Positions 36,117 to 45,811 of a stretch of 64,000 nt of DNA are shown here, in pieces. Source of the DNA: Bacillus paramycoides (GTDB lineage Bacteria > Bacillota > Bacilli > Bacillales > Bacillaceae_G); assembly GCF_001884235.1 (NCBI RefSeq), contig NZ_MAOI01000079.1:1-64000 (forward strand), written 5' to 3'. Numbering within the stretch: the stretch's first letter is position 1; each line of letters begins with the position of its first letter. A program made the translations under genes and the position numbers. Under the pieces are notes generated by a model, which saw nothing but the letters and a program-made list of their open reading frames with translations, was not told the DNA's origin and did no database searches.

Positions 36117-37079
36117 ATGAACGTAATAACAATGGATACAATTTATTATATATTAGGTATAATCGTTGCATTTATCGCTGTTCGGATTGCATTTGATCGT
36201 GAGCATCCAAACCGATTTGGTTCTAGTTTATTTTGGGCATTGTTTGCAGTTACATTTATATTTGGAAATGTAATCCCTTCGTTTTATGTTGGCTGTATTG
36301 TACTTGTCATGGTCGTTTTAGCTTCATTAAATAAAGTAACAAAATCTCAGGAGAAAGAAGTACCAGTACAAGAACGTGTGAAACATGCTGAGAAATTAAA
36401 AAATAAAATTTTCATGCCTGCACTTTTAATACCTATTTTTACAATTATCGGAACGCTAACGTTAGGAAAAATCAAATGGGGAAATGTCGCACTTGTTGAT
36501 CCTGATAAAGTGACATTAATTGCACTAGCATTAGGAGCGTTACTCGCTTTCGTAGCGGCGATGAGCATCACAAAGGCGAAAATAACAACGCCTGTTCAAG
36601 AAGGAAGTAGATTATTACAAGCTGTTGGCTGGGCTGTTATTTTACCACAAATGTTAGCGGCGCTTGGCGGTATTTTCGCGAAGTCTGGCGTTGGACAAGT
36701 TGTTTCTGATTTAGTCGGACAAGTATTACCGACAGAGTATCCGTTCGTTGCTGTTATGGCATATTGTTTAGGGATGATGCTGTTTACAGTTGTAATGGGG
36801 AATGCATTCGCAGCATTTGCAGTAATTACTGGCGGAATCGGTTTACCTCTAATTGTACAAATGCATGGGGGGAATCCAGCGATTATGGCAGCACTCGGCA
36901 TGTTTGCTGGATATTGCGGAACGCTGATTACTCCAATGGCGGCAAACTTTAATATCGTTCCGGCGATGCTTTTAGAACTGAAAGATAAAAATGCTGTCAT
37001 TAAGGCGCAAGTACCAATTGCTATTTCGATTTTCATTATAAATATGTTTATAATGTACGGTCTTGTATATCGTTTCTAA
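36117..37079 (+). CDS. DUF979 membrane protein, partner of DUF969
   Basis: A 320-residue membrane protein with about nine helices. Marks of DUF979 are GWAVILPQMLAALGGIFAKS, YCLGMMLFTVVMGNAFAAFA and FAGYCGTLITPMAANFNIVP. It begins immediately after the DUF969 gene, with AAGGAGG before its ATG. Together they form a two-part permease candidate. No signal other than the operon context tells the substrate. Confidence 0.84.
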   Translation: MNVITMDTIYYILGIIVAFIAVRIAFDREHPNRFGSSLFWALFAVTFIFGNVIPSFYVGCIVLVMVVLASLNKVTKSQEKEVPVQERVKHAEKLKNKIFMPALLIPIFTIIGTLTLGKIKWGNVALVDPDKVTLIALALGALLAFVAAMSITKAKITTPVQEGSRLLQAVGWAVILPQMLAALGGIFAKSGVGQVVSDLVGQVLPTEYPFVAVMAYCLGMMLFTVVMGNAFAAFAVITGGIGLPLIVQMHGGNPAIMAALGMFAGYCGTLITPMAANFNIVPAMLLELKDKNAVIKAQVPIAISIFIINMFIMYGLVYRF

Positions 37080-37095
37080 TTAGGAGAGTGAAACT

Positions 37096-37743
37096 ATGAA
37101 AACAGTATTACTAACGGGATTTGATCCGTTCGGCGGAGAAAGCATCAATCCAGCTTGGGAAGTCGCAAAAAGTTTGCATGAACAAACAATCGGAGAGTAC
37201 AAGATTATTAGTAAACAAGTTCCAACCGTATTTCAAACATCAATACAAGTATTAAAAGCGTATATAGAAGAGCTGACTCCTGAAATTATTATATGTATTG
37301 GACAAGCTGGGGGCAGGGCAGATATTACGATAGAGCGTGTAGCAATTAACGTTGACGATGCAAGAATTGCTGATAATGAAGGGAACAGGCCGGTGGATAT
37401 ACCGGTTGTAGAAGAAGGCCCTATTGCGTATTGGTCCACACTTCCGATGAAAGCAATCGTAAAAAGACTTCGCGAAGAAGGTATACCAACTTCCGTTTCA
37501 CAAACTGCAGGTACATTCGTTTGTAATCACTTATTCTATGGTCTTATGCATGAACTAGAGAAACATGATAAGAAAATAAAAGGTGGTTTTGTTCATATTC
37601 CGTTCCTACCAGAACAAGCGAGTAATTATCCAGGGCACCCGAGTATGTCACTTTCTACGATTCGTAAAGGGATACAATTAGCAGTTGAGGTAACAACAGA
37701 AGTGGAAATAGATATTGTTGAATGCGGGGGCGCGACGCATTAA
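37096..37743 (+). CDS. pcp: Pyroglutamyl-peptidase I
   Basis: A 215-residue cysteine peptidase of family C15. The catalytic triad is E80 (ITIERVAIN), C143 ([11 protein letters not shown]) and H167 ([10 protein letters not shown]). It removes N-terminal pyroglutamate from peptides in the cytosol. As the last gene of the pxp operon, 16 bases after DUF979, it would supply 5-oxoproline to PxpABC. TAGGAGAG precedes the ATG. Confidence 0.95.
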   Translation: MKTVLLTGFDPFGGESINPAWEVAKSLHEQTIGEYKIISKQVPTVFQTSIQVLKAYIEELTPEIIICIGQAGGRADITIERVAINVDDARIADNEGNRPVDIPVVEEGPIAYWSTLPMKAIVKRLREEGIPTSVSQTAGTFVCNHLFYGLMHELEKHDKKIKGGFVHIPFLPEQASNYPGHPSMSLSTIRKGIQLAVEVTTEVEIDIVECGGATH

Positions 37744-37819
37744 ATAAAGCGAATTGTACAACACCTTCTGTAAACAACTGGTATAATATAGTGTATGAAT
37801 ATACATAGAGGTGATTTTT

Positions 37820-38551
37820 GTGCAGCAATATGAGGAAGTACGTTCGATATTAGAAAAAGCAAAGAAAATTACAGTGTTAACAGGTGCTGGTGCAAGCACG
37901 GAAAGTGGAATCCCTGATTTTCGTTCAGCAAATGGATTATATGCTGATGCGAATGTAGAGATGTATTTATCAAGAGGCTATTATAATAGAAATCCGAAAG
38001 AATTTTGGAAGCATTATAAAGAAATCTTTCAAATTAATACGTTTCATCAATATGAAGCGAATCGTGGGCATCACTTTTTAGCAGAGCTAGAGGAACAAGG
38101 AAAAGACATAACGATTTTAACGCAAAATATTGATGGTTTGCATCAATTAGGTGGAAGTAAACATGTAATTGATTTACATGGAACACTTCAAACTGCGCAT
38201 TGTCCGAAGTGTAAAGCGGGATATGATTTACAGTATATGATTGATCATGAAGTGCCGCGCTGTGAGAAATGCAATTTCATTCTAAATCCAGATGTTGTTT
38301 TATACGGAGATACGTTACCACAATATCAAAATGCGATAAAACGTTTATATGAAACAGATGTACTTCTCGTAATGGGAACGTCATTAAAAGTACAGCCTGT
38401 CGCTTCATTCCCAGAAATGGCAAAGAGAGAAGTAGGGGCAACAACAATTTTAGTAAATGAAGAGTTAACAGGACAAGAATATAATTTTGATTATGTTTTC
38501 CAAAATAAGATTGGTGAATTTGTAGAAAGCCTATCTTCAATGAAAGAATAA
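37820..38551 (+). CDS. Sir2-family NAD-dependent protein deacylase
   Basis: A 243-residue sirtuin. Conserved parts are GAGASTESGIPDFRS, TQNIDGLHQLGG, the catalytic His120 (IDLHGTL) and four zinc cysteines C128/C131/C148/C151 (HCPKC, RCEKC). It removes acetyl or other acyl groups from lysine, using NAD. The start is GTG 37820 because AGAGGTGA lies just before it; the GTG at 37811 overlaps that site. It is a single gene with a terminator. Confidence 0.92.
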   Translation: MQQYEEVRSILEKAKKITVLTGAGASTESGIPDFRSANGLYADANVEMYLSRGYYNRNPKEFWKHYKEIFQINTFHQYEANRGHHFLAELEEQGKDITILTQNIDGLHQLGGSKHVIDLHGTLQTAHCPKCKAGYDLQYMIDHEVPRCEKCNFILNPDVVLYGDTLPQYQNAIKRLYETDVLLVMGTSLKVQPVASFPEMAKREVGATTILVNEELTGQEYNFDYVFQNKIGEFVESLSSMKE

Positions 38552-38563
38552 TGATTTGATTAA

Positions 38564-38600
38564 AAAACTGAGGTGAATGGTGGCCACCTCAGTTTTTTTG
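38564..38600. terminator. Terminator after the sirtuin gene
   Basis: AAAACTGAGGTG (38564-38575) pairs with CACCTCAGTTTT (38585-38596), followed by TTT. Confidence 0.93.
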
Positions 38601-38823
38601 TATGAAATATATTCATGTTATTGCTTAGTAAGGGGAATGGTAATAAATAGGGCATGAACGTAGAAAACTGAAAATTAAATCTTTTCTTTCTTTTGTAATT
38701 AATATAAAATTCTATATATATCATATAAATAAATTTGACACATAATGATGTATTTGCGTGCAATGTAGGGAACGTATTTTTTTCATGCAGAGAAATGTTA
38801 ATAGAATGAAGCGAGGGAGCAAA

Positions 38824-40980
38824 ATGAGACAGAAAAAGGAGAAGCAGAAACAGTCGAAAAAGAAAAAGACTCATATTCCATTTCGATTAAATGTATTATT
38901 TTTTGTCGTATTTCTTTTATTTTCAGCTATTATTATTCAGCTAGGTAAAGTACAAATCATTGATGGAGAAACGTATCGAAATGAAGTGAATAAAAAGGAA
39001 GATGTAACGGTGAGTACACCTGTACCTAGAGGGAAAATGTTTGACCGAGAAGGAAAACCTATTGTTAATAATAAACCGTTACGAACAGTTACATACACGA
39101 AAATGAAAGGGGTAGACTCGAAGGAAGTTTTAAAAGTAGCAAGAGGATTGGCACAGTTAATCGAAATGCCACAAGAAGATATGGACAAGTTAACAGAGAC
39201 AGATAAAAAAGACTTTTGGATGCAGTTAAATGAAGAGCGTGCAGCAAAAAAAGTAACAAAAGATGATGAGAATACATTTAGAGAGCGGAAAATAGAAGGA
39301 AAAGACTTAGATAAAAAAGTGGAAGAATTGAGAAGGGAAAGAATTACACAAGAAGAATTAAATGAGCTTTCAAAAGAAGATATAGAAGTACTAGCAATTA
39401 AAAGTAAAATGAATGCGGGATATAAAATGACACCCCAAATTGTCAAAAAAGATGTTAGTCAAAATGAATACGCAGTAGTTAGTGAAAGGTTGTCGAGCTT
39501 GCCAGGCGTAGATACGACTGTAGATTGGGAGCGTGAATACCCAAATGACAAAATACTCCGTTCTGTACTTGGTAGTGTTTCTAGTGAGAATGAAGGATTA
39601 CCGAGGGAGCAATTAGACTATTATTTAGTACGAGATTATAACCGAAATGATCGTATCGGTAAGAGTTACATCGAAAAACAATACGAAGATGCACTGCATG
39701 GGACGAAAGAACAGTCTAAAAATATTACTGATAAAGCGGGAAATATTATTCGGACTGAAAAAGTGACAAAAGGAAAAAGTGGAAACAATTTAATATTAAC
39801 AGTTGATATGGATCTACAGAAGAAAGTGGAGGAAAGTCTTGAAAAAAATTTAAGGGCATTTCATTCTTCAGAACCGATGATGGACCGTGCGTTCGTCGTT
39901 ATGATGAATCCAAAAAATGGCCAAATCTTATCATTGGCAGGGAAGAAAATTGTAAATAAAGACGGTGGAATGCAAATAGAAGACTACGCTTTAGGAACGA
40001 TGATAAGCTCGTATGAGTTAGGATCAACGGTGAAAGGAGCTACGGTATTAACGGGATATCAAACAGAAGCGATTAAGCCATATACACATTTCTTTGATGC
40101 CCCAATGTTCTTTAAAGGAAGTTCGAAGCCGAAGAAATCGTGGAAAGACTTTGGAGATATTGATGATTTAAGAGCATTGCAAGTATCATCCAATGTCTAC
40201 ATGTTTAATACGGCCTTAAAAATTGCAGGGGTTGATTACGTAGCAAACAATCCGTTAGATATTAAACAAGATGCATTTAATAAAATGCGTTATTATTTTA
40301 GACAATTTGGTTTAGGCGTACCAACGGGTATAGATTTACCGAATGAATCGATAGGTCAAATAGGTAGAACAGATAATATACCAGGTTTTTTACTTGATTA
40401 TGCGATTGGACAATATGATACATATACGCCGTTGCAACTAGTGCAATATATGTCAACAATTGCAAATGGTGGTTACCGGATGAAACCACAAATTGTGCAG
40501 GAAATTAGAGAGCAACCAAATAGACCAGAGGAAGTAGGAAAAGTCATTCAATCGATGGAACCAGTCGTGTTAAATCGAGTGGATATGGATCTTACATATA
40601 TTAATCATGTAAAAGAAGGGTTTAGAAGAGTTTTCCAGGAAGCTGATGGGACAGGTACTGGAACTTTTAAAGGTCTACCGTATAAACCGGCTGGAAAAAC
40701 AGGAACAGCAGAGACGGTATATGGTGGGGAAAGTGATATTGGAAGAGATGAGAACAATAACCGAAAAAAATGTTATAATTTAACTCTCGCCGGTTATGCA
40801 CCATATGACGCTGATCCGGAAGTAGCTTTTTCTGTTGTTGTACCGTGGGTGAATAATGATAAATCAGGTATTAATTCTGCAATTGGTAAAGAAATTTTGG
40901 ATGCGTATTTTGATTTGAAAGCACAGAGATCAGGTGTAAGTGCAGTCCCGGTCGCACAACAGCCGAATAAGGCACAGTAA
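38824..40980 (+). CDS. Class B penicillin-binding protein (transpeptidase)
   Basis: A 718-residue class B PBP. A short basic cytoplasmic tail (KKEKQKQSKKKK) and one transmembrane helix (about 24-43) precede a dimerisation/pedestal domain (about 60-320) and a transpeptidase domain with S401-T-V-K404, S455-S-N457 and K625-T-G627. It cross-links peptidoglycan outside the membrane and is a beta-lactam target. The start is ATG 38824, after GAGGGA; the longer frame from 38758 lacks a suitable site. It resembles PBP2b-type proteins but the paralogue cannot be named safely. A charged insert rich in K/E (residues 100-190) is notable. Confidence 0.9.
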   Translation: MRQKKEKQKQSKKKKTHIPFRLNVLFFVVFLLFSAIIIQLGKVQIIDGETYRNEVNKKEDVTVSTPVPRGKMFDREGKPIVNNKPLRTVTYTKMKGVDSKEVLKVARGLAQLIEMPQEDMDKLTETDKKDFWMQLNEERAAKKVTKDDENTFRERKIEGKDLDKKVEELRRERITQEELNELSKEDIEVLAIKSKMNAGYKMTPQIVKKDVSQNEYAVVSERLSSLPGVDTTVDWEREYPNDKILRSVLGSVSSENEGLPREQLDYYLVRDYNRNDRIGKSYIEKQYEDALHGTKEQSKNITDKAGNIIRTEKVTKGKSGNNLILTVDMDLQKKVEESLEKNLRAFHSSEPMMDRAFVVMMNPKNGQILSLAGKKIVNKDGGMQIEDYALGTMISSYELGSTVKGATVLTGYQTEAIKPYTHFFDAPMFFKGSSKPKKSWKDFGDIDDLRALQVSSNVYMFNTALKIAGVDYVANNPLDIKQDAFNKMRYYFRQFGLGVPTGIDLPNESIGQIGRTDNIPGFLLDYAIGQYDTYTPLQLVQYMSTIANGGYRMKPQIVQEIREQPNRPEEVGKVIQSMEPVVLNRVDMDLTYINHVKEGFRRVFQEADGTGTGTFKGLPYKPAGKTGTAETVYGGESDIGRDENNNRKKCYNLTLAGYAPYDADPEVAFSVVVPWVNNDKSGINSAIGKEILDAYFDLKAQRSGVSAVPVAQQPNKAQ

Positions 40981-41001
40981 AAAATGAAATTCAAACTGTA
41001 G

Positions 41002-41047
41002 TATATCACTGCACAGATGAAACCATATTGTGCAGTGATATATTTTT
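41002..41047 (+). terminator. Terminator after the PBP gene
   Basis: TATATCACTGCACA (41002-41015) pairs perfectly with TGTGCAGTGATATA (41029-41042), followed by TTTTT. Confidence 0.95.
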
Positions 41048-41082
41048 GAGCTGAAAAGTGTTTTGATAAGGTGGGAATACAT

Positions 41083-41604
41083 ATGAAAAAGGAGATCAAG
41101 GGCGGCTGGGGAAAGTACATACTATTTATATTTGTTTTGGTAGTAGTGTATCAGTCTTTTACTCTATGTAAGGTTGAAGGGAAATCGATGCAGCCGACTC
41201 TACATGAAGAAGACTACGTATTTGTAAATAAAGCCGCTGTACATTTTTCTAACTTACAGCACGGAGAAATCGTCATTATTAAAGAAGAAGATGGATCGAA
41301 ATATTATGTAAAACGCGTAATAGGACTTCCTGGTGATGTCATTAACATAACGAATGGAAGTGTATATGTTAATGACAAAAAGCAAGATGAACCGTATATA
41401 AATAAAGACCTATATAACAATACACAAGTGTTTTACAACTTTCAAAAGACAAAGATTCCACCAAATAAGTTATTTGTAATGGGAGATAATCGTGAGTATA
41501 GTAGGGATAGTCGAAATGGCTTAGGATATATTGAAGAAGATAACGTTATTGGCAAGGTGGAATTTATATATTATCCTTTTTCGAAAATGAAAATACTAGA
41601 CTAG
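41083..41604 (+). CDS. Type I signal peptidase (second copy)
   Basis: A 173-residue signal peptidase of the SipS type with one N-terminal helix (about 10-27), the nucleophile S35 (EGKSMQPTL), the base K77 (VKRVIGLPGD) and box E GDNREYSRDSRNGLG, which is fully standard. The start is ATG 41083 after AAGGTGGG; the frame from GTG 41071 begins inside that site. Multiple Sip paralogues are usual in bacilli. Confidence 0.92.
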   Translation: MKKEIKGGWGKYILFIFVLVVVYQSFTLCKVEGKSMQPTLHEEDYVFVNKAAVHFSNLQHGEIVIIKEEDGSKYYVKRVIGLPGDVINITNGSVYVNDKKQDEPYINKDLYNNTQVFYNFQKTKIPPNKLFVMGDNREYSRDSRNGLGYIEEDNVIGKVEFIYYPFSKMKILD

Positions 41605-41622
41605 TTTAGTCTAGTTATTTTA
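41595..41622 (+). terminator. Terminator overlapping the second sip stop codon
   Basis: ACTAGACTA (41595-41603) pairs with TAGTCTAGT (41607-41615), followed by TATTTTATTTT. The 5' arm contains the end of the gene. Confidence 0.7.
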
Positions 41623-41747
41623 TTTTCTTCAAAAAACAACGAATGAATTAGATGAACTTTTTCATCCTCAAGTGCTCCTGTTAGGGTGATGATAAGTAAC
41701 GCTTTTATATTAAGTTAACGGTTAGGAAATAGAAAGGGTATGATAAT

Positions 41748-42275
41748 ATGTATAAGTACACAATATGCTTCATTAGAAAAGGGGATAACATACTCCTTTT
41801 GAATAGGAATAAAAAGCCGACAATGGGAATGTGGAATGGTGTTGGCGGTAAAATTGAGGATAATGAAACCCCATATGAAGGAGTAATTAGAGAAACGTTT
41901 GAGGAAACGGGAATTCAGCTTCAAAGTAGTGTAACGTATAAGGGGAATATTATCTTTAAAGATAAAGACGAGCCTCTGGATAGTGAGGGAATGTATGTAT
42001 TCCTTGCTGATTTACCAGATGGAGTACATATGGACACACCATTAAGCACGGCTGAAGGAATATTAGAATGGAAGTCAATCGATTGGATATTAGATGGTGA
42101 TAACAGAGGTGTAGTTAGCAATTTACAAAGATACTTACCGATATTATTAAAAAAGGATAATAAATTAGAGCATACCTTTATTTATGATAACAGGAATATC
42201 ATTGATTACATAACTTCTATTCTGACAGAAGATGATACGAAAAAACGACATGTAAAACATCTCGTTTCTCAATAG
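41748..42275 (+). CDS. NUDIX hydrolase (MutT/8-oxo-dGTPase-like)
   Basis: A 175-residue NUDIX protein. The box reads GGKIEDNETPYEGVIRETFEETGI, with all metal-binding Glu residues. The N-terminus (YKYTICFIRKGDNILLLNRN) and the W-N-G-V-GGK context are like 8-oxo-dGTP diphosphatase relatives. It cleaves a nucleoside diphosphate linked to another group. GAAAGGGTATG lies near the ATG. It is a single gene with a terminator. Confidence 0.88.
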   Translation: MYKYTICFIRKGDNILLLNRNKKPTMGMWNGVGGKIEDNETPYEGVIRETFEETGIQLQSSVTYKGNIIFKDKDEPLDSEGMYVFLADLPDGVHMDTPLSTAEGILEWKSIDWILDGDNRGVVSNLQRYLPILLKKDNKLEHTFIYDNRNIIDYITSILTEDDTKKRHVKHLVSQ

Positions 42276-42296
42276 GAGAAGCCCCGTTAAAATACT

Positions 42297-42335
42297 AAAA
42301 AAAGCCAAATCCTTTATTGGAATTTGGCTTTTTTG
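42297..42335. terminator. Bidirectional terminator
   Basis: AAAAAAGCCAAAT (42298-42310) pairs with ATTTGGCTTTTTT (42322-42334), between the convergent NUDIX and methyltransferase genes. Confidence 0.9.
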
Positions 42336-42356
42336 CAGGGAATGCTAATTCAAGTT

Positions 42357-43121
42357 TTACTCTACATAATTTGCTTTAATGATAAAGCGGTGTTGCTTTA
42401 CATCGAAATATCCTTTTTGCAAGATCATTTCATGTATGCGATACAATTCCTCATTATAGCCTTCGATAGTAAAATCAGGGATTTGCCACGGAATTGCTTT
42501 TAAATAATAAACGACAGCGCCGATATCATAATAGCGCTGAAGAGGGAACTCTTCCTTCGCTTCTATAATTGTAAATCCACTTTGCTTTAATTCACTACAT
42601 GCTGTTTCGAGTGACCAACTTACAAATTCTGAATTAAGCGGTGCACCAAACAGCTCATTAAGGTGGGAACAATCAAGACCACCGACTTGCTGAGTAAGGA
42701 ATACACCATTTGGCGAAAGGATCCTTTTTACTTCAGAAGCGCTATATGATTCATGTCTATTTATTATGAAATCAAATTGGTTATCGTGAAACGGTAAAGC
42801 AGAATCATCTGTTACTTCGAGAACTTGAACTCCTAAAGGCTCTAATTTTTTTCGAGCAATTGGTACGTTTGGAGTAAATCCTTCAGTAGCATACATACTG
42901 GACGGAAACGGTTGTAACATAGATAAAAACTCTCCGCCGCCAGTACCCATATCTAACATTGATTTTGCATGTTGCATAAGCTGGAAAGCAGCGCTACCGT
43001 ACGACCATGATAAAGGCTCGCTATTCATTCGACCAGTTTCTGAAATGAAAGAAAAGTCCCAGCCGCTAAAATTTGTCTTTGCACTTTCTAATAGTGCTGA
43101 AAATAATGGATCACGTTTCAT
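42357..43121 (-). CDS. Class I SAM-dependent methyltransferase
   Basis: A 254-residue methyltransferase. Motif I is SMLDMGTGGGEFLSML (about 54-69), FDFIINRHESYSASEVKRIL is the strand 4-5 region, and NGVFLTQQVGGLD follows. The long helical C-terminus is like that of rRNA/antibiotic-related methyltransferases of bacilli, but the substrate is unknown. AGGAGGACAATAAT lies before the ATG on the minus strand. It is a single gene. Confidence 0.87.
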   Translation of the reverse strand: MKRDPLFSALLESAKTNFSGWDFSFISETGRMNSEPLSWSYGSAAFQLMQHAKSMLDMGTGGGEFLSMLQPFPSSMYATEGFTPNVPIARKKLEPLGVQVLEVTDDSALPFHDNQFDFIINRHESYSASEVKRILSPNGVFLTQQVGGLDCSHLNELFGAPLNSEFVSWSLETACSELKQSGFTIIEAKEEFPLQRYYDIGAVVYYLKAIPWQIPDFTIEGYNEELYRIHEMILQKGYFDVKQHRFIIKANYVE

Positions 43122-43319
43122 ATTATTGTCCTCCTATTTCATTAATGAATGATATAGTAAGAAATGAGAAAGGGAGGACCTCTTATTAAAATGAAGCGGT
43201 CTTACGTTTCGTGTTCGAATAGATTCATATTACATTCGCTCCTCGCGAGAATAGTTATTTATATATTCGGGATAGTCGAGTGGAAATCCTTTGAAATTAT
43301 AAGGGAAGGCAGTTGTTTA

Positions 43320-43811
43320 ATGAAAAATTGGATTGAGTTTACAGACAAAGAGTACGATCAAATTTGGGACAGGGTATACAGTGAACTTGAGTTTTCACCG
43401 AGTGATGTTACATTTCCATCATTTAAAGTGCCAAGTCCTTTTGTTACATATGATATTTCTCAGTATTTCGGTGAGTCGGTGGATTTAAGTGCATATGACG
43501 AGCTTGAAGAAAAAGCGTTACAAGCTTTTAGAGAGAATACAGAATTAGATGAATATATAACGGTACTTGATTGGCAACATGAATGTTACTGGGTAAATCC
43601 ATATTTAAAGTTCGATAGAAATGAATTTGATGAGTGGATAATTCCAATCATCCCAAATGGAGACTACTATTTCTTTATTCAGAAGGACTTGAAGTGGGGG
43701 TATTTAGGTCATCCTTGGGAAAAGAGTATAACGATATTTGGAAAAGAACTAATAGAGAGCATTCAGCAAAATAAACCGGAAATGTTTTATAAGATTTTAA
43801 GGCAGGGCTAA
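43320..43811 (+). CDS. DUF2716 family protein
   Basis: A 163-residue cytoplasmic protein with the DUF2716 pattern: WIEFTDKEYDQIWDRVYSEL at the N-terminus, DWQHECYWVNPYLKFDRNEF and PIIPNGDYYFFIQKDLKWGY, then LGHPWEKSITIFGKELIE. The function is unknown. The start is ATG 43320 after AAGGGAAGG; the frame can be extended to 43164 but without a site nearer than the AGGGAGG at 43171. Confidence 0.75.
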   Translation: MKNWIEFTDKEYDQIWDRVYSELEFSPSDVTFPSFKVPSPFVTYDISQYFGESVDLSAYDELEEKALQAFRENTELDEYITVLDWQHECYWVNPYLKFDRNEFDEWIIPIIPNGDYYFFIQKDLKWGYLGHPWEKSITIFGKELIESIQQNKPEMFYKILRQG

Positions 43812-43833
43812 TGTGTATCTCTAATTTGAATAT

Positions 43834-43876
43834 AAAAGATGCCAATACTTCAATACGAAATATTGGCATCTTTTTA
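43834..43876. terminator. Bidirectional terminator
   Basis: AAAAGATGCCAATA (43834-43847) pairs with TATTGGCATCTTTT (43861-43874), between convergent genes. Confidence 0.93.
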
Positions 43877-44179
43877 TTTTTTTATCGACAATCCATACAC
43901 CAATGTCTCACTCGGAGTCGTAATACTAAAACCAGTCGTCTTATAATCAAGTTTTAACGTATCACCAGTATAATCTTTTGTGAATGAGTCCATTTGTACA
44001 ATAAGCTGTTCATCTTCATATACAGCGTCATTTGCATTATATGTATCCCAAATTAGATCAACATCAACAAAAATACTACAAGAGTTTGTCATTGTTCCTC
44101 TAATGCGAATGATCTTTTTGTCTTCACGTTCTAGCCTCTGTATAGCTGCTTTTGCTTCATCAGTAATACGAATGTTCAT
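43874..44179 (-). CDS. Fe-S cluster biosynthesis (HesB/IscA-like) family protein
   Basis: A 101-residue protein of the atypical HesB/IscA-like group found in bacilli: MNIRITDEAKAAIQRLERED, then MTNSCSIFVDVDLIWDTYN and a C-terminal TLKLDYKTTGFSI with SETLVYGLSI. Only one cysteine (NSCS) is present, where true A-type carriers have three, so cluster carriage is doubtful. The start is ATG at 44179 with AAAGGTTGGG upstream; the longer frame from 44272 would cover the leader and lysP terminator. Confidence 0.72.
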   Translation of the reverse strand: MNIRITDEAKAAIQRLEREDKKIIRIRGTMTNSCSIFVDVDLIWDTYNANDAVYEDEQLIVQMDSFTKDYTGDTLKLDYKTTGFSITTPSETLVYGLSIKK

Positions 44180-44253
44180 TGGATCCCAACCTTTATTTAT
44201 GTTTCTTCTATTATTGCAAAAACAGAAGAAATAGGGAAGGAAGAAGCATTGCA

Positions 44254-44287
44254 ATAAAAAACGAGCAAACAATATTGTTTGCTCGTT
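44254..44287 (-). terminator. lysP terminator
   Basis: On the minus strand AACGAGCAAACAAT pairs with ATTGTTTGCTCGTT (44260-44287) and is followed by TTTTTATT, a strong terminator just after the permease stop. Confidence 0.9.
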
Positions 44288-44292
44288 GTACT

Positions 44293-45759
44293 TTATTTCA
44301 GTTCACATTTATCAAGTGGAATCACTTTCGTTTTCTTAGTAAATTTATATCCTAACCATAGTATTAAGAAGAGCGGTAAACCGATGTAAGAAACAAGTAC
44401 ACCGTTCCAATCGATAGATGCTCCCATAAATGCTCCGTAGTTTTGACCTAAAATAACGATCACACAAAGTGTAAATGCAAAGATTGGACCGAACGGGAAC
44501 CATTTTGCTTTATATGGTAAATCTTTTAAATCTTTTCCTTGGGCAATATATGCTTTTCGGAAACGGTAATGACTAATAGCGATTCCTACCCAAGCAATAA
44601 ATCCTGACATCCCAGAAGCATTTAATAACCAAATGTATACAACACCGTCACCGTATAAAGAAGCGATGAAAGCGACGCTACCAACTACTGATGTTGCGAT
44701 TAATGCGTTAACAGGTACACCGCGGCTATCTAATTTACCTAAAAACTTTGGTGCTTTTCCTTGGCGAGCTAAATCCCAAAGCATACGAGTTGATGCGTAC
44801 ATTCCAGAGTTACCAGCAGATAAAACGGCAGTTAAAATAACAGCGTTCATAACAGAAGCAGCAAAGGCAACGCCCGCTTTTTCAAATACAAGTGTAAATG
44901 GACTTACTGTAACATCACTTGCTGCAAGGCTATCAGTCGTATAAGGAATTAATAAACCAATAACGAGAATTGCTAAAATGTAGAATAATAGAATACGCCA
45001 AAAAATAGAACGAATTGCTTTCGGAATATTACGTTCTGGATCAGACGTTTCACCAGCAGCCACTCCTAATAATTCAGTTCCTTGGAATGAGAATCCAGCG
45101 GCCATAAATACACCGATAATTGCCATGATTCCGCCGTTAAATGGTGCATCTGCAACAGTGAAGTTCTTAAATCCAATAAATTCGCCGCCCATAATTCCAA
45201 AAATCATCATAAAACCGACAATTAAAAAGATAATAATAGTAACTACTTTAATAAGTGCGAACCAATATTCAGATTCACCAAATCCTTTAACAGATAAATA
45301 ATTTAAGAGAAAAATAATAGCTAAACAAAGTCCACTCCAAATAAGAGAAGGTGTATTTGGGAACCAAAATTTCATAATTAATGTTACGGCCGCTAGTTCA
45401 GCAGCGATCGTAATCGCCCAGTTATACCAATAGTTCCATCCAAGTGCAAAACCAAGTGATGGATCAACAAATTTTGTTGCATAAGTACTAAAAGATCCAG
45501 TAACAGGCATGTAAGCTGCGAGTTCTGCTAAGCTTGTCATTAAAAAATAAACCATAATCCCAATTGCAGCGTATGCAACTAGTGCACCGCCGGGACCAGC
45601 TGTATGGATAACACTACCGCTGGCAAGAAATAGTCCGGTACCGATTGTACCACCGAGAGAGATCATCGTAAGGTGACGAGATTTTAATCCACGTTTTAAT
45701 TCACCTTGTCCTTGTGTAGTTTGCGTTTTAGAGGTAGCTTGATTCGTTGCGCTATTCAT
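44293..45759 (-). CDS. lysP: Lysine permease (APC superfamily)
   Basis: A 488-residue amino acid permease with 12 predicted helices. The N-terminal family motif GLKSRHLTMISLGGTIGTGL is followed by FLASGSVIHTAGPGGALVAY. It resembles AAT-type permeases (LysP, AnsP, GabP). Specificity for lysine is inferred from the lysine riboswitch directly upstream on the same strand. The start is ATG at 45759 with AAAGGAG (45769-45775); a GTG three codons earlier overlaps that site. Confidence 0.9.
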   Translation of the reverse strand: MNSATNQATSKTQTTQGQGELKRGLKSRHLTMISLGGTIGTGLFLASGSVIHTAGPGGALVAYAAIGIMVYFLMTSLAELAAYMPVTGSFSTYATKFVDPSLGFALGWNYWYNWAITIAAELAAVTLIMKFWFPNTPSLIWSGLCLAIIFLLNYLSVKGFGESEYWFALIKVVTIIIFLIVGFMMIFGIMGGEFIGFKNFTVADAPFNGGIMAIIGVFMAAGFSFQGTELLGVAAGETSDPERNIPKAIRSIFWRILLFYILAILVIGLLIPYTTDSLAASDVTVSPFTLVFEKAGVAFAASVMNAVILTAVLSAGNSGMYASTRMLWDLARQGKAPKFLGKLDSRGVPVNALIATSVVGSVAFIASLYGDGVVYIWLLNASGMSGFIAWVGIAISHYRFRKAYIAQGKDLKDLPYKAKWFPFGPIFAFTLCVIVILGQNYGAFMGASIDWNGVLVSYIGLPLFLILWLGYKFTKKTKVIPLDKCELK

Positions 45760-45811
45760 GTTCAACACTCCTTTTCTTGTAAGATAGGAAGGAGCGGGGG
45801 AGAAAAATACA

